Source: an uncultured Lachnospiraceae bacterium (GTDB lineage Bacteria; Bacillota; Clostridia; Lachnospirales; Lachnospiraceae). Taken from it: a DNA stretch of 35,548 bases. Positions within the stretch are counted from its first letter, which is position 1. Every line of letters begins with the position of its first letter. The stretch covers positions 1 through 35,548 of the forward strand of contig CANCYO010000029.1 in assembly GCA_947382415.1 (NCBI GenBank). Direction: 5' to 3'. Of this stretch, positions 21,936 through 30,382 are shown one piece after another. The notes beneath the pieces are model-generated. The model had not been told where the DNA came from and searched no databases. It saw only the letters and a program-made list of their open reading frames with translations. Position numbers and translations under genes: made by a program.

Positions 21936-23152
21936 TGGAGTATGGGGAACTGAAGCTGAAACTCAAAAATGCCGTTCAGGAGCGCATGGATTACGCCAGA
22001 GATTACACCGACGGAGAAGTGGAGGATCTCATAGACGAGACCATACTTTGGCAGGTAGAGCTGAGTCTGTGGCCGGTAGATGTGAGGCGGCGCTTAAAAA
22101 GAGAACTGTTTTACTCGCTCAGAAGGCTGGATATTCTTCAGAGCTTTGTGGATGACGCCTCTGTGACAGAGATTATGGTCAATGGCACAAATCCCATATT
22201 TATAGAGCAGAACGGCGCTCTGAGGGAGTTGGAGGTGCGTTTTGAGTCTGTGGAAAAGCTGCAGGATGTGATACAGAAGATCGTGGCGGGGTGCAACAGG
22301 GTGGTAAATGAAGCCGCTCCCATTGTGGATGCAAGGCTTTCCAACGGTTCCCGGGTCAATATCGTCATGAACCCCATAGCCCTGAACGGGCCTATCGTCA
22401 CTATCAGGCGTTTCCCTGACCATCCCATCACAATGGAACAGCTTGTCCGGATGGGCTCCATCTCCGATGAGGCGGCAGAGTTTCTGAGAAAGCTGGTGAG
22501 AGCGGGCTATAATCTGTTTGTCAGCGGAGGAACGGGCAGCGGTAAAACCACGTTTTTAAACGCATTGTCCGCCTGGATTCCCCGGGAGGAGAGGGTGATA
22601 ACCATTGAGGACAGCGCGGAGCTTCAATTGCAGGATATTCCCAATCTGGTGCGGCTTGAGACGCGAAACGGCAATCTGGAGGGATGCAGAGAGATCAGTA
22701 TACGGGATCTGATCCGCGCCTCGCTGCGAATGCGGCCGGATCGGATCATCGTGGGGGAGGTGCGGGGAGGCGAAGCCTTTGATATGATGCAGTGCCTCAA
22801 TACGGGGCATGACGGCAGTATGTCCACCGGACACGCCAACAGTGCCTCGGATATGCTCTCCCGTCTGGAAAATATGGTACTCATGGGGATGGATCTGCCG
22901 CTTACAGCCATCCGCCAGCAGATTGCCTCCGGTTTGGATGTAATCGTTCATCTGGGCAGACTGAGGGATAGGTCTCGAAAAGTGCTGGAAATTATAGAAG
23001 TTATGGGATATGAAAACGATCGGATCGGTCTTAACCCGCTGTATGTTTATGAAGAGCAGGGGGAGGATGACGCAGGACACATTTTGGGAGGATTGCGCAG
23101 AAAGGGGGTGCTTGCGGATGAACACAAGCTTAAAGCGGCAGGATTATCATAA
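21935..23152 (+). CDS. Tad pilus assembly ATPase TadA/CpaF
   Basis: 405 residues, a type II/IV secretion traffic ATPase. Order: N-terminal helical part, EIMVNGTNPIFIEQNG near residue 80, GGTGSGKTTFLNAL (Walker A) near residue 198, TIEDSAELQL (Asp box), VRLETRNGN, then RIIVGEVRGGEAFDM (Walker B) near residue 270 and TGHDGSMSTGHANSA (His box). All catalytic residues are present. A hexamer at the membrane drives pilin polymerisation by ATP hydrolysis. The ATG at 21935 overlaps the previous stop (ATGA type). It overlaps the TadB-like start by 35 bases. Confidence 0.97.
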   Translation: MEYGELKLKLKNAVQERMDYARDYTDGEVEDLIDETILWQVELSLWPVDVRRRLKRELFYSLRRLDILQSFVDDASVTEIMVNGTNPIFIEQNGALRELEVRFESVEKLQDVIQKIVAGCNRVVNEAAPIVDARLSNGSRVNIVMNPIALNGPIVTIRRFPDHPITMEQLVRMGSISDEAAEFLRKLVRAGYNLFVSGGTGSGKTTFLNALSAWIPREERVITIEDSAELQLQDIPNLVRLETRNGNLEGCREISIRDLIRASLRMRPDRIIVGEVRGGEAFDMMQCLNTGHDGSMSTGHANSASDMLSRLENMVLMGMDLPLTAIRQQIASGLDVIVHLGRLRDRSRKVLEIIEVMGYENDRIGLNPLYVYEEQGEDDAGHILGGLRRKGVLADEHKLKAAGLS

Positions 23153-23888
23153 ATATCAATGGACTGTCAGGGGATTTGTATGTGAGATAAGTAAGGCGGC
23201 GCTTGTAGTGATTGTTTTGACATTTTTTTTCTACCGCAGCGCATGGGCCGCATTACCGTTAGCGGCAGTGGGGTTTTTCTTTTTTCGCATGGAGAGCAGA
23301 CGGAAGCTGCAGCATTGCAGAGAAGAGCTGAACCGTCAGTTCAAGGAATGTATTCTCTCGGTGGCCGCTTCCCTGAAAGCGGGCTATGCTGTGGAAAATG
23401 CTTTTCTGGAGAGCCGCAGCGACATGCGGATGCTGTACGGGGAGGACTCCATGATCTATGCCGAGCTGGAAGGAATCCGCAGAGGTTTGGTAATCAATAT
23501 CACCATGGAAGAGCTTTTGGAGGATTTTGCCGCGCGCAGCGCCAGCGATGATATCATGCAGTTTGCCCAGGTCTTTGCCATTGCGAAAAAGAGCGGAGGA
23601 AATCTCTCAGAAATCATTCAGACAACGGCGGTTTTGATCGGCCGCAAAATCGATGCCAGACAGGAGATACGGACGCTGTTGAGCGGCAGACAGATGGAGC
23701 AGATGATCATGAAGCTGATGCCGTTTGGAATTTTGCTTTATATAGGAACCAGCTATCCCGGATATTTTGACGCTTTGTATCACAACTGGCAGGGAGCCGC
23801 CATTATGACCGGATGTCTGAGCGTCTATCTGGCTGCTTACGTACTGGGCGATAAAATCTTGCAAAAGATTGCCATGGAGATGGAATGA
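23118..23888 (+). CDS. TadB-like type II secretion F-family membrane protein
   Basis: The ATG at 23118 follows AAGGGGGTG and lies within the end of tadA, giving 256 residues. A hydrophobic stretch (AALVVIVLTFFFYRSAWAALPLAAVGFFFF, about residues 28-57) precedes a cytoplasmic GspF domain (about 75-200: FKECILSVAASLKAGYAVENAF, FAQVFAIAKKSGGNLSEII). Two more helices end the protein. It is the inner-membrane platform partner of TadC. Some 90 bases of A/G-rich repeated sequence separate it from the TadC-like gene. Confidence 0.9.
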   Translation: MNTSLKRQDYHKYQWTVRGFVCEISKAALVVIVLTFFFYRSAWAALPLAAVGFFFFRMESRRKLQHCREELNRQFKECILSVAASLKAGYAVENAFLESRSDMRMLYGEDSMIYAELEGIRRGLVINITMEELLEDFAARSASDDIMQFAQVFAIAKKSGGNLSEIIQTTAVLIGRKIDARQEIRTLLSGRQMEQMIMKLMPFGILLYIGTSYPGYFDALYHNWQGAAIMTGCLSVYLAAYVLGDKILQKIAMEME

Positions 23889-23902
23889 AAAGGAATGAAG
23901 AT

Positions 23903-23935
23903 GAGATGAAAATGAGATGAAAATGGTATGAAAAT
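23903..23935 (+). repeat. Three 11-base tandem repeats between tadB and tadC
   Basis: GAGATGAAAAT at 23903 and 23914, GGTATGAAAAT at 23925. The whole 23889-23982 gap is purine-rich with many ATG/TGA triplets in all frames; no coding frame is supported. Confidence 0.7.
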
Positions 23936-23982
23936 AAAATGAGTTTGCTGTGAAAAAGATGGAATAGGATGGAGGTGAGAAT

Positions 23983-25329
23983 TTGGGATTGTTACAGAAG
24001 CCCGTGGCGCTGCTGTATGATCTGTTAAACAGACACAGACTGTTTATCCGGCCCGGAGTAAAAACAGATCTGGAACGGCTCTATCCGGGAGGCGATCAGG
24101 AGGAACTGTGTAGAAATTATTATACGCAGAAGATTGAGAAATCGCTGTTAATCATTATAGGAGGTTCTTTGTTTGCAGTATTTCTGGCGGTCCGCACTGC
24201 CTGTGAGCGAAAGCTGGAACCTGGCAATGCCATGAAAAGAGGAGGAGTTTTGGAAGAGGCCAAAGAAGTGGCGTTAGAGGCTATTCTGGATGGAGGGAAG
24301 GAACGCTTTTCGATATGGGTGGAGCCGATGCAATTTAGCGCAGAGGAGGCTCAGCGTTGTTATCTGGAGTTTTCTGAGAGCCTGCCGCTGCTGATAATCG
24401 GGGAAAATACATCTTTGGAGGAAGTAAGTCAAAATCTGAATTTACAGGAGAACTATCCGGGATATCCCTTTGATATAGAGTGGCGCAGCGAAAATGTGGA
24501 TCGCGTTACAACGGCAGGAACGGTCAGCCTGGCTTTGCAGGAAGAAAATGTGCGGCTGCAGGCCAAAGTCAGTTATGGCGACATGGAGTGGGAGCAGGAA
24601 TTGACAGTGAAGCTGTTACCGGAGAATTTGACGCCTCAGGAGCAATATTACAGGGAGTTGGAAGGAGAACTGCTGGCTGCCGAAGGGGAAGACCGCACGG
24701 AAGCGTACTGGGTGCTGCCGGAGTATGTGGAGGGCAGGGCTGTACAATGGCGCAGGGCGGTAAAGGATAACAGCCTGTTCCTGTGGGCAGGAGCGATGTT
24801 TGCCGCAGTGCTGGTCTATCGTATGAGTGACAGGGATCTGCACGATAAGCTTGAGAAGCAGAGGCTGCATATGAAGCGGGAGTATTCGGATGTGGTACAT
24901 AAGCTGGCACTGTATCTTGGAGCCGGCATGACTCTGCAGGGGGCTTTCCAGAAAATTGCGGCGGAATATGAACGGAAAAGAGCAAACGGAGGACCCAGGA
25001 GTCCAACTTATGAAGAGATGCTCTATACCTGCCGGGAGTTAAAGGCAGGCATACCCGAGATTGCGGCCTATGAACATTTTGGGAGAAGAACCGGATTACA
25101 GGAATTCATTCGACTGAGCACACTGATGACTCAGAATCTCAAGAAAGGAAGCAGCTCTTTATTGCCCCGTTTGCATGAGGAGGCACAGAGAGCTCAGGCG
25201 GAACAGCTCCAGATGGGCAGGAAACTTGGCGAAGAAGCGACAACAAAACTGCTGCTGCCCATGGTAATGATGTTGGGAGTTGTGATGGTGATCGTCATGC
25301 TGCCCGCTTTTATTTCCATGGGGCTTTGA
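23983..25329 (+). CDS. TadC-like GspF protein with inserted extracytoplasmic domain
   Basis: 448 residues from a TTG start after TGGAGGTGAG. Layout: cytoplasmic N-terminus, helix near 53-70 (SLLIIIGGSLFAVFLAV), a hydrophilic acidic block of about 185 residues (75-258), helix near 261-278 (LFLWAGAMFAAVLVYRM), a GspF-type cytoplasmic domain (about 285-425: YLGAGMTLQGAFQKIAAEYE, RTGLQEFIRLSTLMTQNLKKG), and a last hydrophobic segment (LLLPMVMMLGVVMVIVMLP). Usual TadC is about 300 residues and has no such block. By the inside/outside rule the block sits outside. It has strand-forming sequences (VSLALQEENVRLQAKVSYG) like a small beta domain, of no family I recognise. Confidence 0.88.
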   Translation: MGLLQKPVALLYDLLNRHRLFIRPGVKTDLERLYPGGDQEELCRNYYTQKIEKSLLIIIGGSLFAVFLAVRTACERKLEPGNAMKRGGVLEEAKEVALEAILDGGKERFSIWVEPMQFSAEEAQRCYLEFSESLPLLIIGENTSLEEVSQNLNLQENYPGYPFDIEWRSENVDRVTTAGTVSLALQEENVRLQAKVSYGDMEWEQELTVKLLPENLTPQEQYYRELEGELLAAEGEDRTEAYWVLPEYVEGRAVQWRRAVKDNSLFLWAGAMFAAVLVYRMSDRDLHDKLEKQRLHMKREYSDVVHKLALYLGAGMTLQGAFQKIAAEYERKRANGGPRSPTYEEMLYTCRELKAGIPEIAAYEHFGRRTGLQEFIRLSTLMTQNLKKGSSSLLPRLHEEAQRAQAEQLQMGRKLGEEATTKLLLPMVMMLGVVMVIVMLPAFISMGL

Positions 25330-25408
25330 CGGACACCTTATAAGACACAAATAAAACAGGCAAGATTGATGTCAAAAACTGATATCAAATAAAATTGGAG
25401 GAAAACCT

Positions 25409-25666
25409 ATGAAGAATCAAACGAGGAATCAAATACAGAATCAAATGCACGTTCAGATCGAGGACCGGATGAAGGATCAGAAATCAGAAATGCGGGAGCT
25501 GAAGAACTGGAGACTGCTTCTGGTGGAAGAGGATGGGATGGGCACAGTGGAAATAATTTTAATTATTGTGGTTCTGGTGGGACTGGTATTGATTTTTAAA
25601 GATCAGATTACGGCCATTGTGGAGTCCATTTTTTCCAAGATTACCAGACAGACCAATAAATTCTGA
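25409..25666 (+). CDS. Flp1-family type IVb pilin
   Basis: 85 residues, behind TTGGAGGAAAACCT. The predicted cut site is EEDG then MGTVE: cleavage after Gly43 gives a mature subunit of 42 residues with the key Glu at position +5 and the hydrophobic core IILIIVVLVGLVLIF. This is the structural pilin of the Tad fibre. The leader of 43 residues is long for Flp pilins (usually about 15-25) and starts with three 12-base repeats. Either prepilin peptidase in the operon could process it. The Flp1 assignment is by the motif and operon place. Confidence 0.92.
   Translation: MKNQTRNQIQNQMHVQIEDRMKDQKSEMRELKNWRLLLVEEDGMGTVEIILIIVVLVGLVLIFKDQITAIVESIFSKITRQTNKF
25414..25449 (+). repeat. Three 12-base repeats at the pilin gene start
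   Basis: GAATCAAACGAG, GAATCAAATACA, GAATCAAATGCA in tandem at 25414, 25426, 25438; in frame they encode NQTR, NQIQ, NQMH. Confidence 0.85.
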
Positions 25667-25685
25667 GACGGGTACAGGTGTGCGG

Positions 25686-27167
25686 ATGAGGCGGAAAAAT
25701 CAATATGAATACTTTGTGGAGGCTTATCTGACGGTATATCTCACGCTTACGCTGACAATTCTTTTGTCTCTTTGTCTGGCTTTGATCGAGGGTGTCAGAC
25801 AAAATACAATTTTTCTCGAGGCGGAGTGTGTGACGGATATCGGAATGAACAGTATCTTTGCGGAGTATCACAGAGAGCTGCTTGCTCAATACAATCTCTT
25901 CGCCATTGATTCGTCTTATGGAAGTCCTCTGCCAGAGACTGATGTCACTGTACGTCATATGGCTGAGTATATGGAAAAGAATTTTTCCGGGGAGGACGTC
26001 ATTTTGGACTGGCTTTTTTACCGGGATTTTCTGGGCATGCAGCTAAAAGATATTGACATGACAAAAGTGTCGTTTATGACGGACAATGAGGGGAGCGTAT
26101 TTCGCAGAAGGGCAGCGGAGGCGGTCTGGGATGATATGTATTTAGATTTATTTCGTGAGCTGCAGGAATGGATGCAGGTAGTGGATTCCGAACAGTTGAC
26201 ACAGCGGGATATTGCGGCGGAAAAGCGCCTTCTGGACAAAAAGCTCGACAAATATGACGGGGAAGAAAAACAGATATCAGAGACAGAGTGGATTGTCGTG
26301 GAGGTAAAGAATCCCACAGCCGGCCTTATGAAAAAGCGTAAGGAAGGAATCCTCAAATGGGTGGTGGAGAATCCCGGGGAGCTTTCTGATAAAAACTTAT
26401 CAGGGAGTCAGTTGATTTCGACGCGCATGGCTTTGGGCAAGGTCAATCAGGGAAATTGGAGGACACAGGAGATCGGCGAAGCGGAACAATTATTGGAGCG
26501 TTTCTTTTTTCAGGAGTATCTGCTGCGTTATATGGGATACTACGGGGCAGAGTCGGAGGAAGATGCTCTATCCTATCAGATCGAATATCTGGTGGCGGGC
26601 AAAGAGAATGATCTGGACAATCTAAAGAGCGTGGTGAATACCATTTTTGCCATACGGGAGGTGGCAAATACGGTCTATATTTTTTCAGATCAGGAGAAAT
26701 GTCTTACTGCGGAAGCGCTGGCTTATGTACTGGCCAGCGCAATGACGATACCGGAGGCAGCGGAACTGATCAAATTCATATTATTGTTCGGCTGGGCTTT
26801 TGCGGAGAGTATCTACGATGTGCAATGTCTGATGGCGGGAGGAAGAGTTCCGTTAATGAAGGATCAGGACACATGGTACTATGATCTGGACAAGGCGTTG
26901 AAGCTGGGCAATACAGAAAAGTCTCTGGAGGAGCGGGGCCTGGCCTATACAGATTATTTGAGGATTCTGATGATGCTGCAAAACACGGAGGTTCTCACAG
27001 CCCGTGCCATGAACATGGTGGAGACAGACATCCGGCAGACACCGGGCAATGCACATTTTCGGCTGGACGGATGTCTGGATGCTCTGGAGGTCTGTGTCCG
27101 GGTAAAAAGCGTATACGGATATGAGTGCGAGATTACCAGACAAAAACAATACAGTGTTATGCAATAG
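25686..27167 (+). CDS. DUF5702-like Tad-associated membrane protein
   Basis: The ATG at 25686 gives 493 residues; the open frame further 5' overlaps the pilin gene and is not needed. One N-terminal membrane helix (LTVYLTLTLTILLSLCLALIEGV, about 13-36) is followed by VRQNTIFLEAECVTDIGMNSIFAEYHREL, a pattern shared by TadE/TadF-type minor pilin-like proteins (short cytoplasmic end, helix, then A-x-x-x-E). The large outside part is acidic and without a known catalytic motif. DUF5702 proteins occur within Tad loci of Clostridia, from memory. It may be a pseudopilin or tip protein (inference). Confidence 0.8.
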   Translation: MRRKNQYEYFVEAYLTVYLTLTLTILLSLCLALIEGVRQNTIFLEAECVTDIGMNSIFAEYHRELLAQYNLFAIDSSYGSPLPETDVTVRHMAEYMEKNFSGEDVILDWLFYRDFLGMQLKDIDMTKVSFMTDNEGSVFRRRAAEAVWDDMYLDLFRELQEWMQVVDSEQLTQRDIAAEKRLLDKKLDKYDGEEKQISETEWIVVEVKNPTAGLMKKRKEGILKWVVENPGELSDKNLSGSQLISTRMALGKVNQGNWRTQEIGEAEQLLERFFFQEYLLRYMGYYGAESEEDALSYQIEYLVAGKENDLDNLKSVVNTIFAIREVANTVYIFSDQEKCLTAEALAYVLASAMTIPEAAELIKFILLFGWAFAESIYDVQCLMAGGRVPLMKDQDTWYYDLDKALKLGNTEKSLEERGLAYTDYLRILMMLQNTEVLTARAMNMVETDIRQTPGNAHFRLDGCLDALEVCVRVKSVYGYECEITRQKQYSVMQ

Positions 27168-27190
27168 TCTGATCAGGGAGGTGGTCGGTG

Positions 27191-28210
27191 ATGCCTTTTT
27201 TATGGAATACCGCAAAGAAACTGATAACAAAATTAAAAAGTCCTTCTCCAAAGTACAGTAAATATTTCGTCCGTGGTTGTGCCATAGAGAAGGTATCACT
27301 GCCTGCCTTTCTGAAAACAAAAATTCCGGCGGGAATGACTGTGGAGGCTGCCATTGTATTACCGCTGTTTCTGTTCTTTTTTGTCAATCTGGGGAGCGCC
27401 ATGGAAATGATGCGGCTCCATGGGAACTTACAGCTTGCCCTGTGGAATGTGGGGAACAGGATGTGCGTATATGGGTATGCGGCAGAATATTTTGATGAGT
27501 CCCATATCCGGGATGAAGCCCAAGATAAAGCTCAAGACACAGATAAAGCTTCAGACACAAATTCAGACACAGATAATAGGAACTGGATGCATGAGCTGGG
27601 AGATATTGCGCTGACTTATACTTATGTAAAGAGCAGAGTGACAGAATATCTGGGCGATAGTTATCTGGATTCATCACCTTTGCGCTATGGGCAGAGCGGT
27701 CTGCAGTTTTGGGAAAGCGACGTGATGAGCGTCAAGGATGGAATTGTTGTGGGGGATACGCTGGATATTATCATGACCTATCAGGTGTCTGCGCCGTTTG
27801 AAATTCCCTTTGTGCGTCCTTTTCGCATGTCGAACCGTTATTACGGCAGACTGTGGACAGGATATGAGGTGACAGGTGATTCCGACGGCAACTGTGCGAA
27901 GGATGTGGTATATGTGACAGAAAACGGAGAGGTATATCATGAGGACCCGAATTGTTCACATTTAAAACTGACCATAAGAGCAGTCAGCATGGATGAGGCG
28001 GAAGCTGCCAGAAACAAAAGCGGCGGACGTTATAAAGAGTGTTCCAAGTGCAGGAAAAAAGATTTTCAGGGAACCGTGTGGATAGGGTTTGAAGGAGATT
28101 ATTATCATTATGACAGAGGATGTCCCGGATTAAAACGCACCATTTATATTTTACCGAGGCTGCAGGCCGCAGGGTACAGGCCCTGTTCGCGCTGCGTGGC
28201 GGGAAACTGA
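27191..28210 (+). CDS. TadE-like protein with duplicated His/Cys module
   Basis: 339 residues from the ATG at 27191 (a GTG precedes it directly; GGGAGGTGGTCGG is the ribosome site). Residues 1-38 are basic, then the pseudopilin-type segment GMTVEAAIVLPLFLFFFVNLG (TVEAA, Glu +5-like), so TadE type. A linker with repeated DKAQDTDKASDTNSD follows near 115-130. The C-terminal 100 residues hold two copies of a small module: VYVTENGEVYHEDPNCSHL ... YKECSKC and VWIGFEGDYYHYDRGCPGL ... YRPCSRC. Each has His, Cys and a CxxC pair, a likely zinc site as seen in other Gram-positive extracellular proteins. Function of the module in a pilus protein is not known. Confidence 0.82.
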   Translation: MPFLWNTAKKLITKLKSPSPKYSKYFVRGCAIEKVSLPAFLKTKIPAGMTVEAAIVLPLFLFFFVNLGSAMEMMRLHGNLQLALWNVGNRMCVYGYAAEYFDESHIRDEAQDKAQDTDKASDTNSDTDNRNWMHELGDIALTYTYVKSRVTEYLGDSYLDSSPLRYGQSGLQFWESDVMSVKDGIVVGDTLDIIMTYQVSAPFEIPFVRPFRMSNRYYGRLWTGYEVTGDSDGNCAKDVVYVTENGEVYHEDPNCSHLKLTIRAVSMDEAEAARNKSGGRYKECSKCRKKDFQGTVWIGFEGDYYHYDRGCPGLKRTIYILPRLQAAGYRPCSRCVAGN

Positions 28211-28259
28211 AAGAAAGACATATATACAGATAAAATATAAAAAAGAGGAAATTCCAAAG

Positions 28260-28697
28260 ATGACAGAATCCATATTGTTCATATATCTGATTGTTCTGGC
28301 AGCTTTTGACTGGCGGGAGAAACAGGTGCCGCTTATACTGCCGGTTTTGGGGCTGGCAGCCGCAGTGCTGAGCAGAATCTATCTGATGTGTCGTAATCCG
28401 GAGGAGTGGAACTGGATATTGGTGTCCGCGCTGCTGGGCATCCTTCCTGGTCTTTTGATGCTTGCAGTGGCCTGGATTACAAAAAGGGCAGGATGCGGGG
28501 ACGGATTGGTATTATTAAATATAGGCTTGCTTACAGACTATAAAAGTTGTATTTTATTACTGTGTTGCAGCATACTTCTCATGTCTGCGTTTTGTGCGGT
28601 TATGCTATTGCTGAAGAGGGCAGGCAAAGATACCAGACTTCCGTATCTGCCGTTTTTGACAGTGGTTTATGCCATAGAAATGGCTATGAGATGTTGA
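28260..28697 (+). CDS. Second A24-family prepilin peptidase
   Basis: 145 residues with five to six hydrophobic helices. Both catalytic Asp motifs are kept: AAFDWREKQVPL near residue 17 and AGCGDGLVLL (GxGD) near residue 80. This is the minimal A24 fold, different in sequence from the copy at the operon head. Start ATG at 28260 follows AGAGGAAATTCCAAAG, a moderate site. It lies between two TadE-like genes, so it may process those pseudopilins rather than the Flp pilin (inference). Confidence 0.8.
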   Translation: MTESILFIYLIVLAAFDWREKQVPLILPVLGLAAAVLSRIYLMCRNPEEWNWILVSALLGILPGLLMLAVAWITKRAGCGDGLVLLNIGLLTDYKSCILLLCCSILLMSAFCAVMLLLKRAGKDTRLPYLPFLTVVYAIEMAMRC

Positions 28698-28727
28698 TGG
28701 AAAAGGCTGTTAAAGCAGGAGGGGAGG

Positions 28728-29168
28728 ATGGAAATGAAGAAATTGAATGCCTATTTTACGGTGGAAGCGGCATTGGTGTTCCCTATTGTTCTGGGTGTCA
28801 TCTTGTTCACGATCTATCTGTTGTTTTTTCAGTATGACAGATGCCTTTTGGAACAGGGAGCAGGAGTGCTTGCGATGCGGGGATGTACGCTACAGATTAC
28901 GAACGGAGAGGAGTTGGTGAGAGAATTGCTGAATCAGTCCCGGGAAGAGGACAGAGGCTGTATTACGTGGTCTATGGAAGATGCCGAGATCAGTCTGAAA
29001 CAAAATTGTGTGACAATAAAGCGCTCAGGAGAATTGAGGTTCCCGTTTTATGGTTTTTTGTCCGGGAGGGTGGATTCTGTATGGAAATGCAGCACCGTTC
29101 GAGAGAGCCATCGGATCAAACCGGTAAATTTTATCAGAGACTTAAGAAAAATTATGGGAGGAACGTAG
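28728..29168 (+). CDS. Small TadE-like pseudopilin
   Basis: 146 residues if the first ATG is used; the ATG at 28734 (MKKLNAYFTVEAAL) is equally possible given the long AGGAGGGGAGG site. MKKLNAYFTVEAALVFPIVLGVILFTIYLLFF has the short basic end, TVEAAL motif and membrane helix of TadE-type proteins, followed by YDRCLLEQGAG. The outside part of about 110 residues has no clear motif. The stop at 29166 and the next ATG at 29169 are directly adjacent. Confidence 0.85.
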   Translation: MEMKKLNAYFTVEAALVFPIVLGVILFTIYLLFFQYDRCLLEQGAGVLAMRGCTLQITNGEELVRELLNQSREEDRGCITWSMEDAEISLKQNCVTIKRSGELRFPFYGFLSGRVDSVWKCSTVRESHRIKPVNFIRDLRKIMGGT

Positions 29169-30308
29169 ATGTTGGAGACAGAGTTTGTCAGAAGTTTGCA
29201 GAGCAATTATGAAAGGATTCATTTATCGGAGAAACCGGATGAGCAAAGATATCAGTATTGTATTCTGACCCGTGGAGGTATCAGGGGACTGCTTCCCTGC
29301 AGTCTTCGGTATATCAACGGTGAGGCTTATCTATACTATGATATTACATCCAGACAAAATGTGGCGCAGTTGTATGGAAAAGGAATTATTGACAGGGCAT
29401 GGGTGCGGGAATTTTTTTGGAGTTATAAGCAGGTGCGTCAGGAGATGGGAAGGTTTTTATTAGATGAGGAAAATATTCTCATATATCCGGAGCAGATTTT
29501 TCAGGATTTGAGCAGCCGTAAATTTTTCTTTTTGTATTTGCCTTATTACGAGGAGGGAAATGGTCTGTTGCAATTTCTGGAGTTTGTGCTGGGGCATATG
29601 AACTATGAGGATGAGGGGCTTGTAGAGTGCGTTTATTCCATGTACGAGCAGTATGAAAAGGCCGGTACGGCGTATCTTCAGGAAAAAATCTTTGAGGATG
29701 CAGAGCGTCTTGAGGAAAAGGAGAAAATGACAGGCCGTGAAGACCTGTCTGAAACGGTATTGCAGTCACAAGGCGAAGACATTTCGTCTGGTTGGATGAG
29801 CACAGGTACGCCGGATGTACAGCAGAATGTCTCCAGACAGGAGAAAAAGGGTATTTTCTGGCATCTGGGAGGAAAGAAAAGGAAAGCGGAGGAACAAAGG
29901 GAAGCATATCGTGAGAACCGGTTGGCCGCCATGGAAGGACAGGCCGTCGCGGAGGAAAGCGCATATGAGGACGAGGAATGCGGGAAAACTATCTATGTGG
30001 AACAGACGGAAGAAGGATCAACTTTACATAGGCTCTACACGCCTGACGGCAGAGTGGCCACGCCGCTGGAGAAGGATAGTGTCACGATAGGGAAACAGAA
30101 AGGCGAAGTAGACCTTTTGTTGGAGGATGAGTCTGTGAGCAGACTCCATGCCAGAATTTATGTTGAAGATCACATCGTGTATCTGGAGGATCTGAACTCA
30201 ACTAACGGGACTTTTAAAAACGGATTGCGTCTGCAGCCTTATGAAAAGCGGAGACTGGAAGAGGATGATGAGGTGAGATTTGGCAAATTATTATTTGTAT
30301 ATCGATGA
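29169..30308 (+). CDS. DUF6382-FHA domain protein of the Tad operon
   Basis: 379 residues. The N-terminal 170 residues (YCILTRGGIRGLLPCSLRYI, YYDITSRQNVAQLY, YEDEGLVECVYSMYEQYEKAGTAYLQ) match the DUF6382 type I remember from Clostridia. A basic/acidic linker (about 180-280) follows. The last 90 residues are an FHA domain: VTIGKQKGEVDLLLEDESVSRLHARI with the phospho-Thr contact residues (S-x-x-H) and LEDLNSTNGTFKNG (NGT motif). FHA domains bind phosphothreonine, so this protein should sense a Ser/Thr kinase signal; no kinase gene is in the window. It starts one base after the TadE-like stop and seems to be the last Tad gene. Confidence 0.88.
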   Translation: MLETEFVRSLQSNYERIHLSEKPDEQRYQYCILTRGGIRGLLPCSLRYINGEAYLYYDITSRQNVAQLYGKGIIDRAWVREFFWSYKQVRQEMGRFLLDEENILIYPEQIFQDLSSRKFFFLYLPYYEEGNGLLQFLEFVLGHMNYEDEGLVECVYSMYEQYEKAGTAYLQEKIFEDAERLEEKEKMTGREDLSETVLQSQGEDISSGWMSTGTPDVQQNVSRQEKKGIFWHLGGKKRKAEEQREAYRENRLAAMEGQAVAEESAYEDEECGKTIYVEQTEEGSTLHRLYTPDGRVATPLEKDSVTIGKQKGEVDLLLEDESVSRLHARIYVEDHIVYLEDLNSTNGTFKNGLRLQPYEKRRLEEDDEVRFGKLLFVYR

Positions 30309-30359
30309 CTGTTGGCGGTTGACGCGAAGGGGTAAAGAGTGGTACATTTGAGTAAGAGT

Positions 30360-30374
30360 CGTAAATCTTTTACG
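30360..30374. repeat. Short perfect hairpin before the rhomboid gene
   Basis: CGTAAA (30360-30365), TCT, TTTACG (30369-30374), 8 bases before the rhomboid ATG. It holds no GGAGG site, so it may affect access to the start. Confidence 0.4.
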
Positions 30375-30382
30375 GGAAGAGG

